A stretch of 64,000 nucleotides of DNA, taken from contig NZ_VRLV01000007.1 of NCBI RefSeq assembly GCF_009760925.1, positions 310,001 to 374,000 of the forward strand, given 5' to 3'. Under the pieces are notes generated by a model. The model saw only the letters and a program-made list of their open reading frames with translations. It did not search any database and had not been told where the DNA came from. Position numbers and translations under genes: made by a program. Source of the stretch: Nonomuraea typhae (GTDB lineage Bacteria > Actinomycetota > Actinomycetes > Streptosporangiales > Streptosporangiaceae). Positions 57,234 through 64,000 of this stretch are shown here, piece by piece; position 1 is the first letter of the stretch; each line of letters begins with the position of its first letter.

Positions 57234-57782
57234 TCACAGCAGGAGGAACGAGAAGTTCCGGGTCGTCCTGCGGTTCAGCGGGATATCGATCTTGACCCGG
57301 CCGGCGAGCTCGCTGCGGCTGATGCCCAGCCCTTGGGCGATGAGCCGTTCCGGGCGAAGGGGGACGGGATCCTCGAACGTGACTGTGAACCGCAGGGGCC
57401 ACGGGGTCTCGGGAGGGGGTGGCGCGTGGAGTTCCCAGCAGCCGTCCCACTCCAGCCCGAACCGGTTGCGCCGGGCGATCAACGGGTCGAGCAGGGTGGC
57501 GGCGACGAGGGAAGGCGCATTGGCGAAGTAGCCGTCCAGGAGGGCGGGCGGCAGGGAGCGTACCGGAACCCGGTCGTGGACGGTGAGCTTGCTGGTGTGG
57601 TCGCAGGAAACGCAGTTGACCAGGAGCCAGACGTCGAGCAGCTTGCCGTTGGCGTTGACGCGGAACTTGCCGTCCGCCGTGGTGGCGCGCTCGGAACGGC
57701 AGTCCACGCAGCGGAGGGCGAGCAGGGGCAGGCGGGTACGCCGCACGGCCCAGGGCAGCACGATATGAGGACGTGAAGACAT
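57234..57782 (-). CDS. DUF1062 domain protein
   Basis: A 182-aa protein of the DUF1062 family. It has a zinc-ribbon-like N-terminal half with CVDC and CVSC pairs (LLALRCVDCRSERATTADGKFRVNANGKLLDVWLLVNCVSCDHTSKL). The C-terminal half ends SRSELAGRVKIDIPLNRRTTRNFSFLLL. The function is unknown; the metal-binding cysteines suggest RNA binding or structural zinc. It is convergent with the aminotransferase (16-bp gap). Confidence 0.88.
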   Translation of the reverse strand: MSSRPHIVLPWAVRRTRLPLLALRCVDCRSERATTADGKFRVNANGKLLDVWLLVNCVSCDHTSKLTVHDRVPVRSLPPALLDGYFANAPSLVAATLLDPLIARRNRFGLEWDGCWELHAPPPPETPWPLRFTVTFEDPVPLRPERLIAQGLGISRSELAGRVKIDIPLNRRTTRNFSFLLL

Positions 57783-57955
57783 GATCTCTCTGAAGACCTG
57801 ACGAAAAGCATGGGAAACAGAGCCGACGGCGACGTCGGCGACCTATGCGCGGGAAGGTGTCAGGTCTAAAGAGCAGGCGGCGTCATGCGGACGTGGTCCT
57901 CACGTTGGGTGAGAGGCCAACCTAGACGACCCCGGCCGCCGGAGCCAAGCGGATT

Positions 57956-58669
57956 TCACCGCCGCTCGGCCAGGGCCTGCTGCCATCGGTCCATGGCGTC
58001 GCGGAGCGCCTCGCTCACGAGGAGGAGGAATTCGGCCGAGTGCTCGAAGCGGGCCCCGGCCGGGGTCGCGACGCCGAGCACCTCGGCCGCGCGCTGTGCG
58101 GCGGCCGCCAGGGCGTCGTTCATCCGCACACTCGCGAGGGTCGAGCGGAGCCAGACCTCGTCGTCGATGACGTAACGTTCGCGGCGGGCGCCGGGGACGC
58201 GTTCGCGCTTGAGCAGTCCCTGCTGCTCGAGGAAGGCCACGGCGTGCGAGACGGACGCGGGGCTGATGCGCAGCCGCTGGACCAGGTCGGCGGCGGTCAG
58301 GGCGCCGGCGTCGGTGATGTACAGGCAGGTCATCACCCTGGCCATCATCCGGGGCAGCCCCTGCTGCTCGAGGAGGGCGATGTAGGACTCCGTGGCGTCC
58401 CGGATCGCCTGGGGGTCGCGCCCATGGTCGTTGTCGGGGGCCGGCGGTGAGGGCGGCTGCGCCTGCTTGCGCCGGCGCGCACGATCCCGGGTGGCCTCGT
58501 TTGCCCGATCCGCCCGGTAATCGTCGGGCCCGCCGTTCCGGGTGACCTCGCGCATGATGGTCGAGGCGGGCCGCCCCAGACGCCGGCCGATCTCCGCGTA
58601 TCCGAGTCCCTCGGCCAGCCACGCGGCGATGTGCTGCCGATCCTGGCCGGTCAGTCTGCCTCCGGGCAT
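57956..58669 (-). CDS. Regulator with HTH_38 domain fused to a GbsR/MarR-type winged helix
   Basis: A 237-aa regulator with two DNA-binding parts. Residues 1-60 (MPGGRLTGQDRQHIAAWLAEGLGYAEIGRRLGRPASTIMREVTRNGG) resemble the HTH_38 domain of IS30 transposases. Residues ~95-180 form a GbsR/MarR winged helix (TAADLVQRLRISPASVSHAVAFLEQQGLLKRERVPGARRERYVIDDEVW). The C-terminus is helical. The ATG at 58669 follows GACAGG. Its neighbours are a serine hydrolase and an aminotransferase whose upstream DNA holds ATTGCAAT motifs. Confidence 0.85.
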   Translation of the reverse strand: MPGGRLTGQDRQHIAAWLAEGLGYAEIGRRLGRPASTIMREVTRNGGPDDYRADRANEATRDRARRRKQAQPPSPPAPDNDHGRDPQAIRDATESYIALLEQQGLPRMMARVMTCLYITDAGALTAADLVQRLRISPASVSHAVAFLEQQGLLKRERVPGARRERYVIDDEVWLRSTLASVRMNDALAAAAQRAAEVLGVATPAGARFEHSAEFLLLVSEALRDAMDRWQQALAERR

Positions 58670-58731
58670 CGCTGCCTGTCTCCCGTCGCTCGACGTGCGC
58701 CACGGCACAGTATGGATTCACCCGATAGCCC

Positions 58732-58788
58732 ATTGCAATACTCTGCCTGATCGTTCTTTGCGTTTATTGCCACGATCATTGCAATGAT
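58732..58788. promoter_or_regulatory. ATTGCAAT motifs between the regulator and the serine hydrolase
   Basis: ATTGCAAT at 58732-58739 and the 14-bp palindrome ATCATTGCAATGAT at 58775-58788 sit in an AT-rich gap in otherwise very GC-rich DNA. The same 8-mer occurs in the aminotransferase promoter (56386). Confidence 0.65.
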
Positions 58789-58911
58789 AATGGTAGTCGA
58801 TGGAATTTAGCAGGCCAGATGCCTCTTTCTCTTATGTTGACGGAATAGTGAACGCAATGTACTGTCGCTGGCGTTCAGAGGTTCCCGAACATTTAGGCAA
58901 GGAGATTCACG

Positions 58912-60123
58912 ATGAGCGGCTTTTCCGAGGCCGGGCTGCGCAAGGTGCGAGGGGTGCTGGCGCGGTATGTCGAGTCGGGGAGGATCCCCGGGCTGGTGGC
59001 CCTGGTGAGCCGGGGCGGCCGGACGCACGTCGAGGCGATGGGGACGATGCGTGCCGAGGGCGGCGCGCCGATGCGCCGGGACACGATCTTCCGGATGGCC
59101 TCCACGTCCAAGCCCGTGGCGATGGCGGCGGCCATGGTGCTGCTGGACGAGTGCCAGGTGCGGCTGGACGACCCGGTCGACGAGTGGCTGCCGGAGCTCG
59201 CCGGTCGGCAGGTGCTGAAGCGGGTCGACGGCCCGCTGGACGAGACGGTGCCGGCGCGGCGGCCGATCACCGTGCGGGATCTGACGACCTCCACCTTCGG
59301 GCTCGGCATGGACCTGACGGCGATGAGCTCCCCGATCATGGGCAAGCTGTTCGAGCTGGAGCTCACCGGGCACGGGGCGACGCCGGAGCCGGATGAGTGG
59401 ATGCGCCGCCTGGGCACGCTTCCGCTGATGTACCAGCCCGGGCAGCACTGGCAGTACCACGTCAGCCACGACGTGCTCGGCGTGCTGGTGGCCAGGGTCA
59501 CCGGCCAGTCACTGGAGACGGTCCTGCGCGAGCGCGTCTTCGGCCCGCTGGGCATGAAGGACACCGGCTTCCACGTGCCCGCCGACCAGATCGACCGGCT
59601 CCCACCCAGCTACGCCCCCGACCCGCAGAGCGGCGAGTTCGTCGTATGGGACGAGGCCGCGGGCGGCAGGGTCAGCCGGCCACCCGTCTTCCAGAGCGGC
59701 GGTGGCGGGCTGGTGTCCACCGTGGACGACTACCACGCCTACTTCCAGATGCTGCTCAACGGCGGCACGCACGGCGGCGAGCGCATCCTGTCGCGGCCCG
59801 CGGTGGAGCTGATGACCACCGACCATCTCACCCCCGAGCAGGCGGCGGTCCGCGACGATCTGGCCAGGAACAGCGTCCAGGTCTCCTTCGGCCAGGGGCA
59901 GCAGGGCGGCTGGGGCATGGGGATGGCGGTGCGCACCTACCGCGGCGACTACGCGCCGATCGGCCAGTTCGGCTGGGACGGCGGCACCGGCACCACCGTC
60001 TACGCCGACCCGCACAACCAGCTCGTCGGGGTCCTGCTCACCCAGGTCGGGCTGTCGGTCCCGGCTCCGGCGCGACTGATCCACGACTTCTGGACCACGC
60101 TCTACCAGGCGATCGACCTCTAA
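58912..60123 (+). CDS. Beta-lactamase-fold serine hydrolase (class C-like)
   Basis: A 403-aa hydrolase of the beta-lactamase/transpeptidase clan. SxxK is in RMASTSKPVA (Ser64, Lys67); the tyrosine motif reads WQYHVSHDVLGVLVARVTG (YHV in place of YxN). GWDGGTGTT is the third element and QSGGGGLVSTVDDYHAYFQ a family signature. It has no signal peptide. Family VIII esterases and D-aminopeptidases share this layout, so the substrate may be an ester or a small peptide. The ATG at 58912 follows AAGGAG. A 135-aa gene follows in the same operon. Confidence 0.9.
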   Translation: MSGFSEAGLRKVRGVLARYVESGRIPGLVALVSRGGRTHVEAMGTMRAEGGAPMRRDTIFRMASTSKPVAMAAAMVLLDECQVRLDDPVDEWLPELAGRQVLKRVDGPLDETVPARRPITVRDLTTSTFGLGMDLTAMSSPIMGKLFELELTGHGATPEPDEWMRRLGTLPLMYQPGQHWQYHVSHDVLGVLVARVTGQSLETVLRERVFGPLGMKDTGFHVPADQIDRLPPSYAPDPQSGEFVVWDEAAGGRVSRPPVFQSGGGGLVSTVDDYHAYFQMLLNGGTHGGERILSRPAVELMTTDHLTPEQAAVRDDLARNSVQVSFGQGQQGGWGMGMAVRTYRGDYAPIGQFGWDGGTGTTVYADPHNQLVGVLLTQVGLSVPAPARLIHDFWTTLYQAIDL

Positions 60124-60136
60124 GGAGAACTCCGTC

Positions 60137-60544
60137 ATGCCCATCACCCTGTCCGACCAGGACAAGCTCACCCTGCGCACCGCCGCCTACGGCGCCGTCA
60201 CCCTGATCGCCGCCGCCGATGCCGCCGGCAAGCCGCACAAGGCCGCCACCAACGGCTCCATCGCCTTGTACTCCGCCACCGGCCTGGTCGGGCACGTGCT
60301 CGCCGACAAGTCCACAGCTGTGAACCTGGACGGCAAGTCCGTGGCCGAAATCGCCGACCACGTGCTGCCGGCCCTGACCGCGGCCATGGGCTTGCTCGGG
60401 CAGCAGGACCCGGCCGAGGCTGGCAACTTCCGCACCACCGTGATCGTCGCCGTCGAAGCGGCCGCCCGCACCCACGAGGGCCGGCCCAGCCCCACGCTCG
60501 CCGACATGATCCGCAAGATCACCGCGGCCCTCGACGCCGCCTGA
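60137..60544 (+). CDS. Hypothetical helical protein downstream of the serine hydrolase
   Basis: A 135-aa Ala-rich protein that starts 13 bp after the hydrolase stop with AAGGAG. It has a likely mixed alpha/beta core: LTLRTAAYGAVTLIAAADAAGKPHKAATNG, a middle DKSTAVNLDGKSVAEIADHVLPALTAAMGLLGQQDP, and a C-terminal helix TLADMIRKITAALDAA. No signal, membrane or metal site. I do not recognise a family; operon position suggests a function with the hydrolase. Confidence 0.75.
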   Translation: MPITLSDQDKLTLRTAAYGAVTLIAAADAAGKPHKAATNGSIALYSATGLVGHVLADKSTAVNLDGKSVAEIADHVLPALTAAMGLLGQQDPAEAGNFRTTVIVAVEAAARTHEGRPSPTLADMIRKITAALDAA

Positions 60545-60551
60545 GGAGGAT

Positions 60552-60585
60552 GCCCGCCCGCCACAACGGTTCACGGCGGGCGGGC
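60552..60585. terminator. 11-bp-stem terminator
   Basis: GCCCGCCCGCC pairs with GGCGGGCGGGC around 12 nt (ACAACGGTTCAC). It ends the hydrolase operon from the left and can stop the convergent secreted-protein gene from the right. Confidence 0.85.
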
Positions 60586-60617
60586 GCCTGTCGCACGGAC
60601 GGCCGGCCGCGCGAACG

Positions 60618-61583
60618 TCAGGCGTCGTCGGTGCAGTCGGGCGGACGCGGGAACGTGGCCGTGGCGGCGGCCGAGGCGTTGCCGGAACTGTCCACGGCCC
60701 GGACCTCGATCGTGTTGTTGCCCACGGGCACCATGCCGATGGTGTGTGTCCCGGCACCGCGCACCCAGCTCTCGTGCGCGCCGTTGACGAGGATCTCGTA
60801 GTCGATCGCGGATGGAGGATCGGCGTCGTCACCCGATGGCGTCCAGGTCAGGACGACGGAGAAACACGCATATCTATCCATCGCCGCCACGAGCCCCGTG
60901 GGAGCCGACGGCGCGACCAGGTCTGTCCGCGCAGGCGTGCTGAGCGTCAGGGTGTTGGACGAGGGCGAGACGCCGATGGCTCCGCGAACGGCCCTCGCCG
61001 TATAGGCGTGCGACGACTGCGCGGACAGACCCCGCAACGCCAGATTGATCGTCGGAACCCCGTTGAAGGAACCGGCGGGGATGGAGGCGACGACCGTCCC
61101 CCCGTCGAGGACCTCGTAGCGACCGACGTCCCAGCTGTCGTCAGGCTGGTCGAAGGCGAGGCCGACCCGGGCGGAGGCCACCTCGGTGGCGCGCAGGTTC
61201 GCCGGTCCGGGCGGCACCACTCCAGGTCCGCGAGTGGTGATCGTGATGGTACGGCTCGGCGGCGAGGTGTTCCCGGCGTCATCGGCGGCGACGACGTGGA
61301 AGGAGTACGTGGCCCCCGGAACGAGCCCGGAAGCGGTGTAGCGCTGCAACCGCGTGGTCGTGGCCAGTGCCCCGTCCTGGTAGACCCGGGCACGAAGGAC
61401 ACCCACGCTTCCACTGGCGTTCTGGGACCAGTGGAAGGAGATCTGCGTTGCGGTGACGCCGTCGACCCGCAGCGGCTCCGGCGCGGACAGGGCGACGGCC
61501 GCCGCGCCCGGAGGGGATAACATCACCGCGGTCACTGCCACCACAGCGAGGATTGCGGCGATTCTGTACAGGCCCTGGGTCAT
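60618..61583 (-). CDS. Secreted protein with fibronectin type III domains
   Basis: A 321-aa exported protein. The signal peptide is MTQGLYRIAAILAVVAVTAV with SPPGAAA at the cleavage region. Three FN3-like modules follow: one from about 35 (APEPLRVDGVTATQISFHWSQNASGSVG), one from about 125 (GPANLRATEVASARVGLAFDQPDDSWDVGRYEV) and one from about 225 (APSAPTGLVAAMDRYACFSVVLTWTPSGDD). No catalytic domain is attached. FN3 arrays in actinobacteria usually bind carbohydrate or spread catalytic domains; here they may bind the wall surface. Confidence 0.85.
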   Translation of the reverse strand: MTQGLYRIAAILAVVAVTAVMLSPPGAAAVALSAPEPLRVDGVTATQISFHWSQNASGSVGVLRARVYQDGALATTTRLQRYTASGLVPGATYSFHVVAADDAGNTSPPSRTITITTRGPGVVPPGPANLRATEVASARVGLAFDQPDDSWDVGRYEVLDGGTVVASIPAGSFNGVPTINLALRGLSAQSSHAYTARAVRGAIGVSPSSNTLTLSTPARTDLVAPSAPTGLVAAMDRYACFSVVLTWTPSGDDADPPSAIDYEILVNGAHESWVRGAGTHTIGMVPVGNNTIEVRAVDSSGNASAAATATFPRPPDCTDDA

Positions 61584-61643
61584 CTCCGATTCCCTTCATG
61601 GGACGGCACTTGCCCGTTATACGTCCGTGCGACGGGGAAGGTT

Positions 61644-61907
61644 TCACCCTCGCGGGAGCCTGAACGGGTCCCGTCCTTCGGGGAGAGCACCTTGCCGGCG
61701 CAGTCGGCGGACCTCGGCTTCGAGCGCCGCACAGTTGTCACGAGGAGTGGTGAGGACCTCGTCGTGACGCGTCGTCATGCCCTCACGCCACCCGTTCTGC
61801 CCCAGGAGGGTGAAAACAGCAAGCTGTACAGGTCTGCGCAGCCCGTCAGGAAGAGACTCGATCTGTTCCCAGGCTCGCTCAGGAAAGGCGATGCGCCTGT
61901 CAGCCAC
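61644..61907 (-). pseudogene. Chimeric toxin remnant: toxin N-terminal half joined to a second antitoxin N-terminal half
   Basis: GTG at 61907 opens an 87-codon frame overlapping the end of the antitoxin-like gene by 8 bp (GTGGCTGA), a toxin-antitoxin-style junction. Residues 1-43 (RRIAFPERAWEQIESLPDGL, then VQLAVFTLLGQ) look like the start of a RelE/ParE-like toxin. From residue 44 the sequence is MTTRHDEVLTTPRDN..ALEAEVRRLRRQ, which parallels the beginning of the upstream antitoxin (MTAHHHDEVITIPRDE..ALRAEVRRLRRE). The toxin's second half is thus lost. The family assignment of the first half is tentative. Confidence 0.6.
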
Positions 61908-62100
61908 CGATTCCCCACTCCGCGGCCAACTCGTCGCGCGTGAACGTTCGCATCTCACCTGGATGGGCAGCGTTATCCATGGTGGCTCGCATGGCTTGCT
62001 GGCGGCCTAGTTCCCGACGCAGTCGGCGGACTTCGGCTCTGAGTGCCTCGTACTCGTCACGAGGAATGGTGATGACCTCGTCGTGGTGGTGCGCCGTCAT
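61900..62100 (-). CDS. Antitoxin-like small protein
   Basis: A 66-aa protein with an N-terminal strand-helix DEVITIPRDEYEALRAEVRRLRRELGRQQAMRAT and a C-terminal RTFTRDELAAEWGIGG. The first part resembles prevent-host-death/antitoxin-type dimerisation helices, and the end resembles the toxin-binding tail of actinobacterial two-gene modules. The ATG at 62100 follows GTGAGGG. The next frame, a toxin remnant, overlaps it by 8 bp. Its own start region (62012-62124) is duplicated inside the toxin remnant. Confidence 0.65.
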   Translation of the reverse strand: MTAHHHDEVITIPRDEYEALRAEVRRLRRELGRQQAMRATMDNAAHPGEMRTFTRDELAAEWGIGG

Positions 62101-62194
62101 ACCCTCACGCTACCTGTTCTGCCTGCCACTCCCCGGGGAAGCAGGACATGCGCTACCGCCTTCGAAGACTTCGGCTTTGACGACCCTCAACCCA

Positions 62195-62414
62195 GGCGCG
62201 AAGCGCCCCAATGGGAGGACCTTGTCTTAGCCGGGGTGTGGGGGCTGCGCCCCCACTTGGAACTGCCTGAACCTCTTGGCGCGACGCGCTCCCCGTGAGG
62301 ACCTTGCCTTTCAGCACTCGATGACGTTGACGGCCAGGCCGCCTCGGGAGGTTTCCTGGTACTTGTCGAGCATGTCCCGGCCGGTGTCGCGCATCGTTTG
62401 ATGGCCTTGTCCAG
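62195..62414. repeat. Left copy of a ~220-bp imperfect direct repeat (right copy 63176-63396)
   Basis: From GGCGCGAAGCGCCC through GTGTGGGGGCTG..CCCCCACTTGGAAC and the sdaA 3' end to CTTGTCCAG, both copies align at a constant offset of 981 bp until a single missing T shortly before the left copy ends. The right copy lies at the real end of sdaA. Confidence 0.9.
62311..62414 (-). pseudogene. Detached 3'-end fragment of sdaA
   Basis: Encodes the last ~34 residues of L-serine dehydratase (LDKYKETSRGGLAVNVIEC with one Lys-to-Gln-type change) and its stop, but a T is missing at about 62398, shifting the frame. The rest of the gene is absent on its upstream side, where unrelated sequence begins at 62415. 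Confidence 0.85.
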
Positions 62415-62535
62415 CCATACGGTCCGAAATGCATCGAGCTGCTGATCCGTGCTGGTCGCTGACAAGCTGGATAACGGGCTGTCGCTGTCGGTCGGCCCCG
62501 TAGGCTCCGAGTAGACCAGACAGGGAGACAGCTCA

Positions 62536-62919
62536 ATGACGGCACAGCCACACGAGCCCCCTCCTGCAACTGCGACCATGCCGGACAAGACCTTGCGCGC
62601 CACTCGGAGCGCCCTCTCCGTGGTGCAGGATCGCGAGGGCTTCGATGAAGGTCTGCGCTTGGCGCTGGCCGAGGTGCGGGTCAGTCTGGATCTGGGCAGG
62701 CTGAACGAGTTCATCCACACGTGGTGGTTGGTCGCGTGCGACTCGATGAAGGACCCTCAGGGTCGCCGAGAACTGCACGAACGGGCAAAGGCGGCACAGG
62801 ATTTGGCAGCCCGTGGCGAGCCTCTTCCCCGTGGAACACGATCTTGGCGAGAGCTACTCGCAGAGCGTGGAGTCAGTACCGACGTTGATCACATACCTCG
62901 TGTTGGAGCCGTAGCATGA
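62536..62919 (+). CDS. DUF6247 family protein
   Basis: A 127-aa helical protein of the actinobacterial DUF6247 family. The core is EGFDEGLRLALAEVRVSLDLGRLNEFIHTWWLVACDSMKDPQGRRELHERAKAAQ, then RGTRSWRELLAERGVS. Relatives often occur in small mobile or toxin-antitoxin-rich neighbourhoods, and some are suspected antitoxins; that is not established. It is the only intact gene between the two 220-bp direct repeats. The ATG at 62536 follows AGGGAG. A GTG or ATG later in frame would lose the variable Pro-rich start. Confidence 0.8.
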   Translation: MTAQPHEPPPATATMPDKTLRATRSALSVVQDREGFDEGLRLALAEVRVSLDLGRLNEFIHTWWLVACDSMKDPQGRRELHERAKAAQDLAARGEPLPRGTRSWRELLAERGVSTDVDHIPRVGAVA

Positions 62920-63291
62920 GGTGGACGTAGTCCGTGTTCACTGGCTTTGATGGTTCGCCTCGCTCTTGTCCCCACGTACCAGGACGCGTTCGCTCGGCAC
63001 GCGTTGGTTGGGGCGCGGGTGCCGGATAGATCAGGAAGAGCTGGGTGCCGAAGACTCTGGCTTAGGTGACGCACATCCCTGGCGAAATCGCGGGACGTCA
63101 GCCACGTGGGGAGCGCGAGGGTTCTCCCTCGCCCGGGGTGTGGGGCAGAGCCCACTGTCACAGCCCGAACCCCCGGGCGCGAAGCGCCCAAAGGGAGGAC
63201 CTTGCCCTTAACTGGGGTGTGGGGGCTGTGCCCCCACTTGGAACTGCCTGAACCTCTTGGCGCGAAGCGCTCCCCGTGAGGACCTTGCCTT
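62920..63291. other. No recognisable gene between the DUF6247 gene and sdaA
   Basis: 372 bp. The first 250 bp contain short frames without good start signals (for example ATG at 62949, 39 codons). From 63176 on it is the right copy of the direct repeat, including a GC-rich CCCCCAC hairpin region downstream of sdaA. Confidence 0.6.
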
Positions 63292-64000
63292 TCAGCACTC
63301 GATGACGTTGACGGCCAGGCCGCCTCGGGAGGTTTCCTTGTACTTGTCGAGCATGTCCCGGCCGGTGTCGCGCATCGTTTTGATGGCCTTGTCCAGGCTG
63401 ACGAAGTGGCGGCCGTCGCCTCGCAAGGCTATGCGGGCGGCCGTGATGGCCTTGATGCTGGCTACCGCGTTGCGTTCGATGCACGGGATCTGGACCAGGC
63501 CGCCGATCGGGTCGCAGGTCAGGCCCAGGTTGTGTTCGATGCCGATTTCGGCGGCGTTTTCCACCTGTTCGGGGGTGCCGCCCAGGACCTCGGTCAGGCC
63601 CGCGGCGGCCATGGAGCAGGCTGAGCCCACTTCGCCCTGGCAGCCTACTTCGGCGCCGGAGATGGAGGCGTTCTCTTTGAACAGGACGCCTATCGCGGCC
63701 GCGGTCAGCAGGAAGCGGACCACGCCCTCGTCGTCCGCCTGGGGGACGAAGCGGCTGTAGTACGTCAGGACGGCGGGGACGATGCCGGCGGCGCCGTTGG
63801 TCGGGGCGGTGACGATGCGGCCCCCGGCGGCGTTTTCCTCATTCACCGCCAGCGCGTACAACGACACCCAGTCCATCGTCTGCAACGGGTCCTTCTCGGG
63901 GGACTCGCTGCACAGGCGGCGGTGGAGCTGGTGGGCGCGGCGGCGGACCTTCAGGCCGCCGGGCAGCACGCCTTCCTTGGTGATTCCCCGGCGCACGCAT
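63292..64000 (-). CDS. sdaA: L-serine ammonia-lyase (dehydratase), N-terminus cut by the right edge
   Basis: Converts L-serine to pyruvate and ammonia with a [4Fe-4S] cluster. Visible: CVRRGITKEGVLPGG at the window edge (its first Cys codon is at the very end), NEENAAGGRIVTAPTNGAAGIVPAVLTYY, SISGAEVGCQGEVGSACSMAAAG and GLTCDPIGGLVQIPCIERN, the family's Cys-rich cluster motif. About 236 codons are present; the enzyme continues beyond 64000. Its 3' end (63292-63396) is duplicated 981 bp downstream. Confidence 0.95.
   Translation of the reverse strand, partial: CVRRGITKEGVLPGGLKVRRRAHQLHRRLCSESPEKDPLQTMDWVSLYALAVNEENAAGGRIVTAPTNGAAGIVPAVLTYYSRFVPQADDEGVVRFLLTAAAIGVLFKENASISGAEVGCQGEVGSACSMAAAGLTEVLGGTPEQVENAAEIGIEHNLGLTCDPIGGLVQIPCIERNAVASIKAITAARIALRGDGRHFVSLDKAIKTMRDTGRDMLDKYKETSRGGLAVNVIEC

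Noticed and set aside
62949..63068. Possible toxin gene downstream of DUF6247 (ATG at 62949)
   Set aside because: The 39-codon frame has no ribosome-binding site, no recognisable toxin motif and early stops in all frames. It may be decayed DNA.

Overview
The window is GC-rich (about 70%) chromosomal DNA from an actinobacterium. Codons end mostly in G or C, GTG and TTG starts are frequent, and several genes have a -10 hexamer placed just before the start codon, as in leaderless actinobacterial mRNAs. A Scy/FilP-like coiled-coil gene beside mce and a thiolase, an LPXTG protein, DUF3039, DUF2017, the Mec+/CysO/CysM cysteine route and DUF6247 together suggest a filamentous Streptosporangiales-type organism (Nonomuraea or a relative). 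This is inferred from gene content recalled from memory, not from a search.

Layout. 1-5.8 kb: AI-2E family transporter (cut by the left edge), hendecad coiled-coil polarity protein, methylmalonyl-CoA epimerase, acetyl-CoA acetyltransferase, small membrane proteins and a DUF4230 protein. 5.8-12.7 kb: unknown membrane protein, MarR regulator, CnoX-like thioredoxin/TPR protein, cytidylate-kinase-like protein, secreted PLC-like phosphodiesterase, ACT-malic enzyme and a small secreted protein. 12.8-18.8 kb: two TetR/MFS efflux pairs, each divergent over an operator, plus an LPXTG surface protein and a YqgE/AlgH protein. 18.8-28.1 kb: GH5 glycosidase, DUF3039 protein, pappalysin-like protease, a third MFS transporter, and a helicase with a short upstream ORF. 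28.2-28.9 kb: a VapBC-type toxin-antitoxin pair with its own palindrome.

29-41 kb is the conserved actinobacterial block pncA, pncB, clpS, DUF2017, mec, cysO, cysM, then murI, an MBL cAMP-phosphodiesterase-like gene, rph and rdgB. Here a 31-codon leader ORF lies between mec and cysO. A DUF3352 protein, a PRC-barrel-like protein and a thioesterase occupy the place where mycobacteria keep a rhomboid gene. 41-46 kb: a membrane molybdopterin oxidoreductase, a LacI regulator with a sulfatase, and a compact Tox-PL glutamine deamidase/papain-fold toxin followed by an Imm35-like gene. 46-51.4 kb: a minus-strand two-component system and a MacB/FtsX-type ABC exporter.

51.6-64 kb: tRNA-Leu(UAG), a Bcp peroxiredoxin, DUF3618, an amino-acid deaminase/aldolase-type PLP enzyme, an AmaP-like pair, a TetR/VOC pair under a perfect double palindrome, a very small Cys-rich ORF, a class IV aminotransferase behind an 18-bp-arm inverted repeat, an unusual HTH_38-MarR regulator, and a beta-lactamase-fold serine hydrolase. 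The right end is rearranged. A toxin-antitoxin remnant carries an internal antitoxin duplication. A DUF6247 gene lies between two 220-bp direct repeats, one of which holds a detached copy of the 3' end of sdaA.

The best candidates for undescribed biology are: the leader ORF plus CysO carrying a tail beyond Gly-Gly next to its JAMM protease; the Tox-PL/Imm35 pair; the ATTGCAAT motifs shared by the aminotransferase, regulator and serine hydrolase promoters; the CxxCxC mini-ORF whose ribosome-binding site lies in a hairpin; and the duplicated sdaA end with its island.
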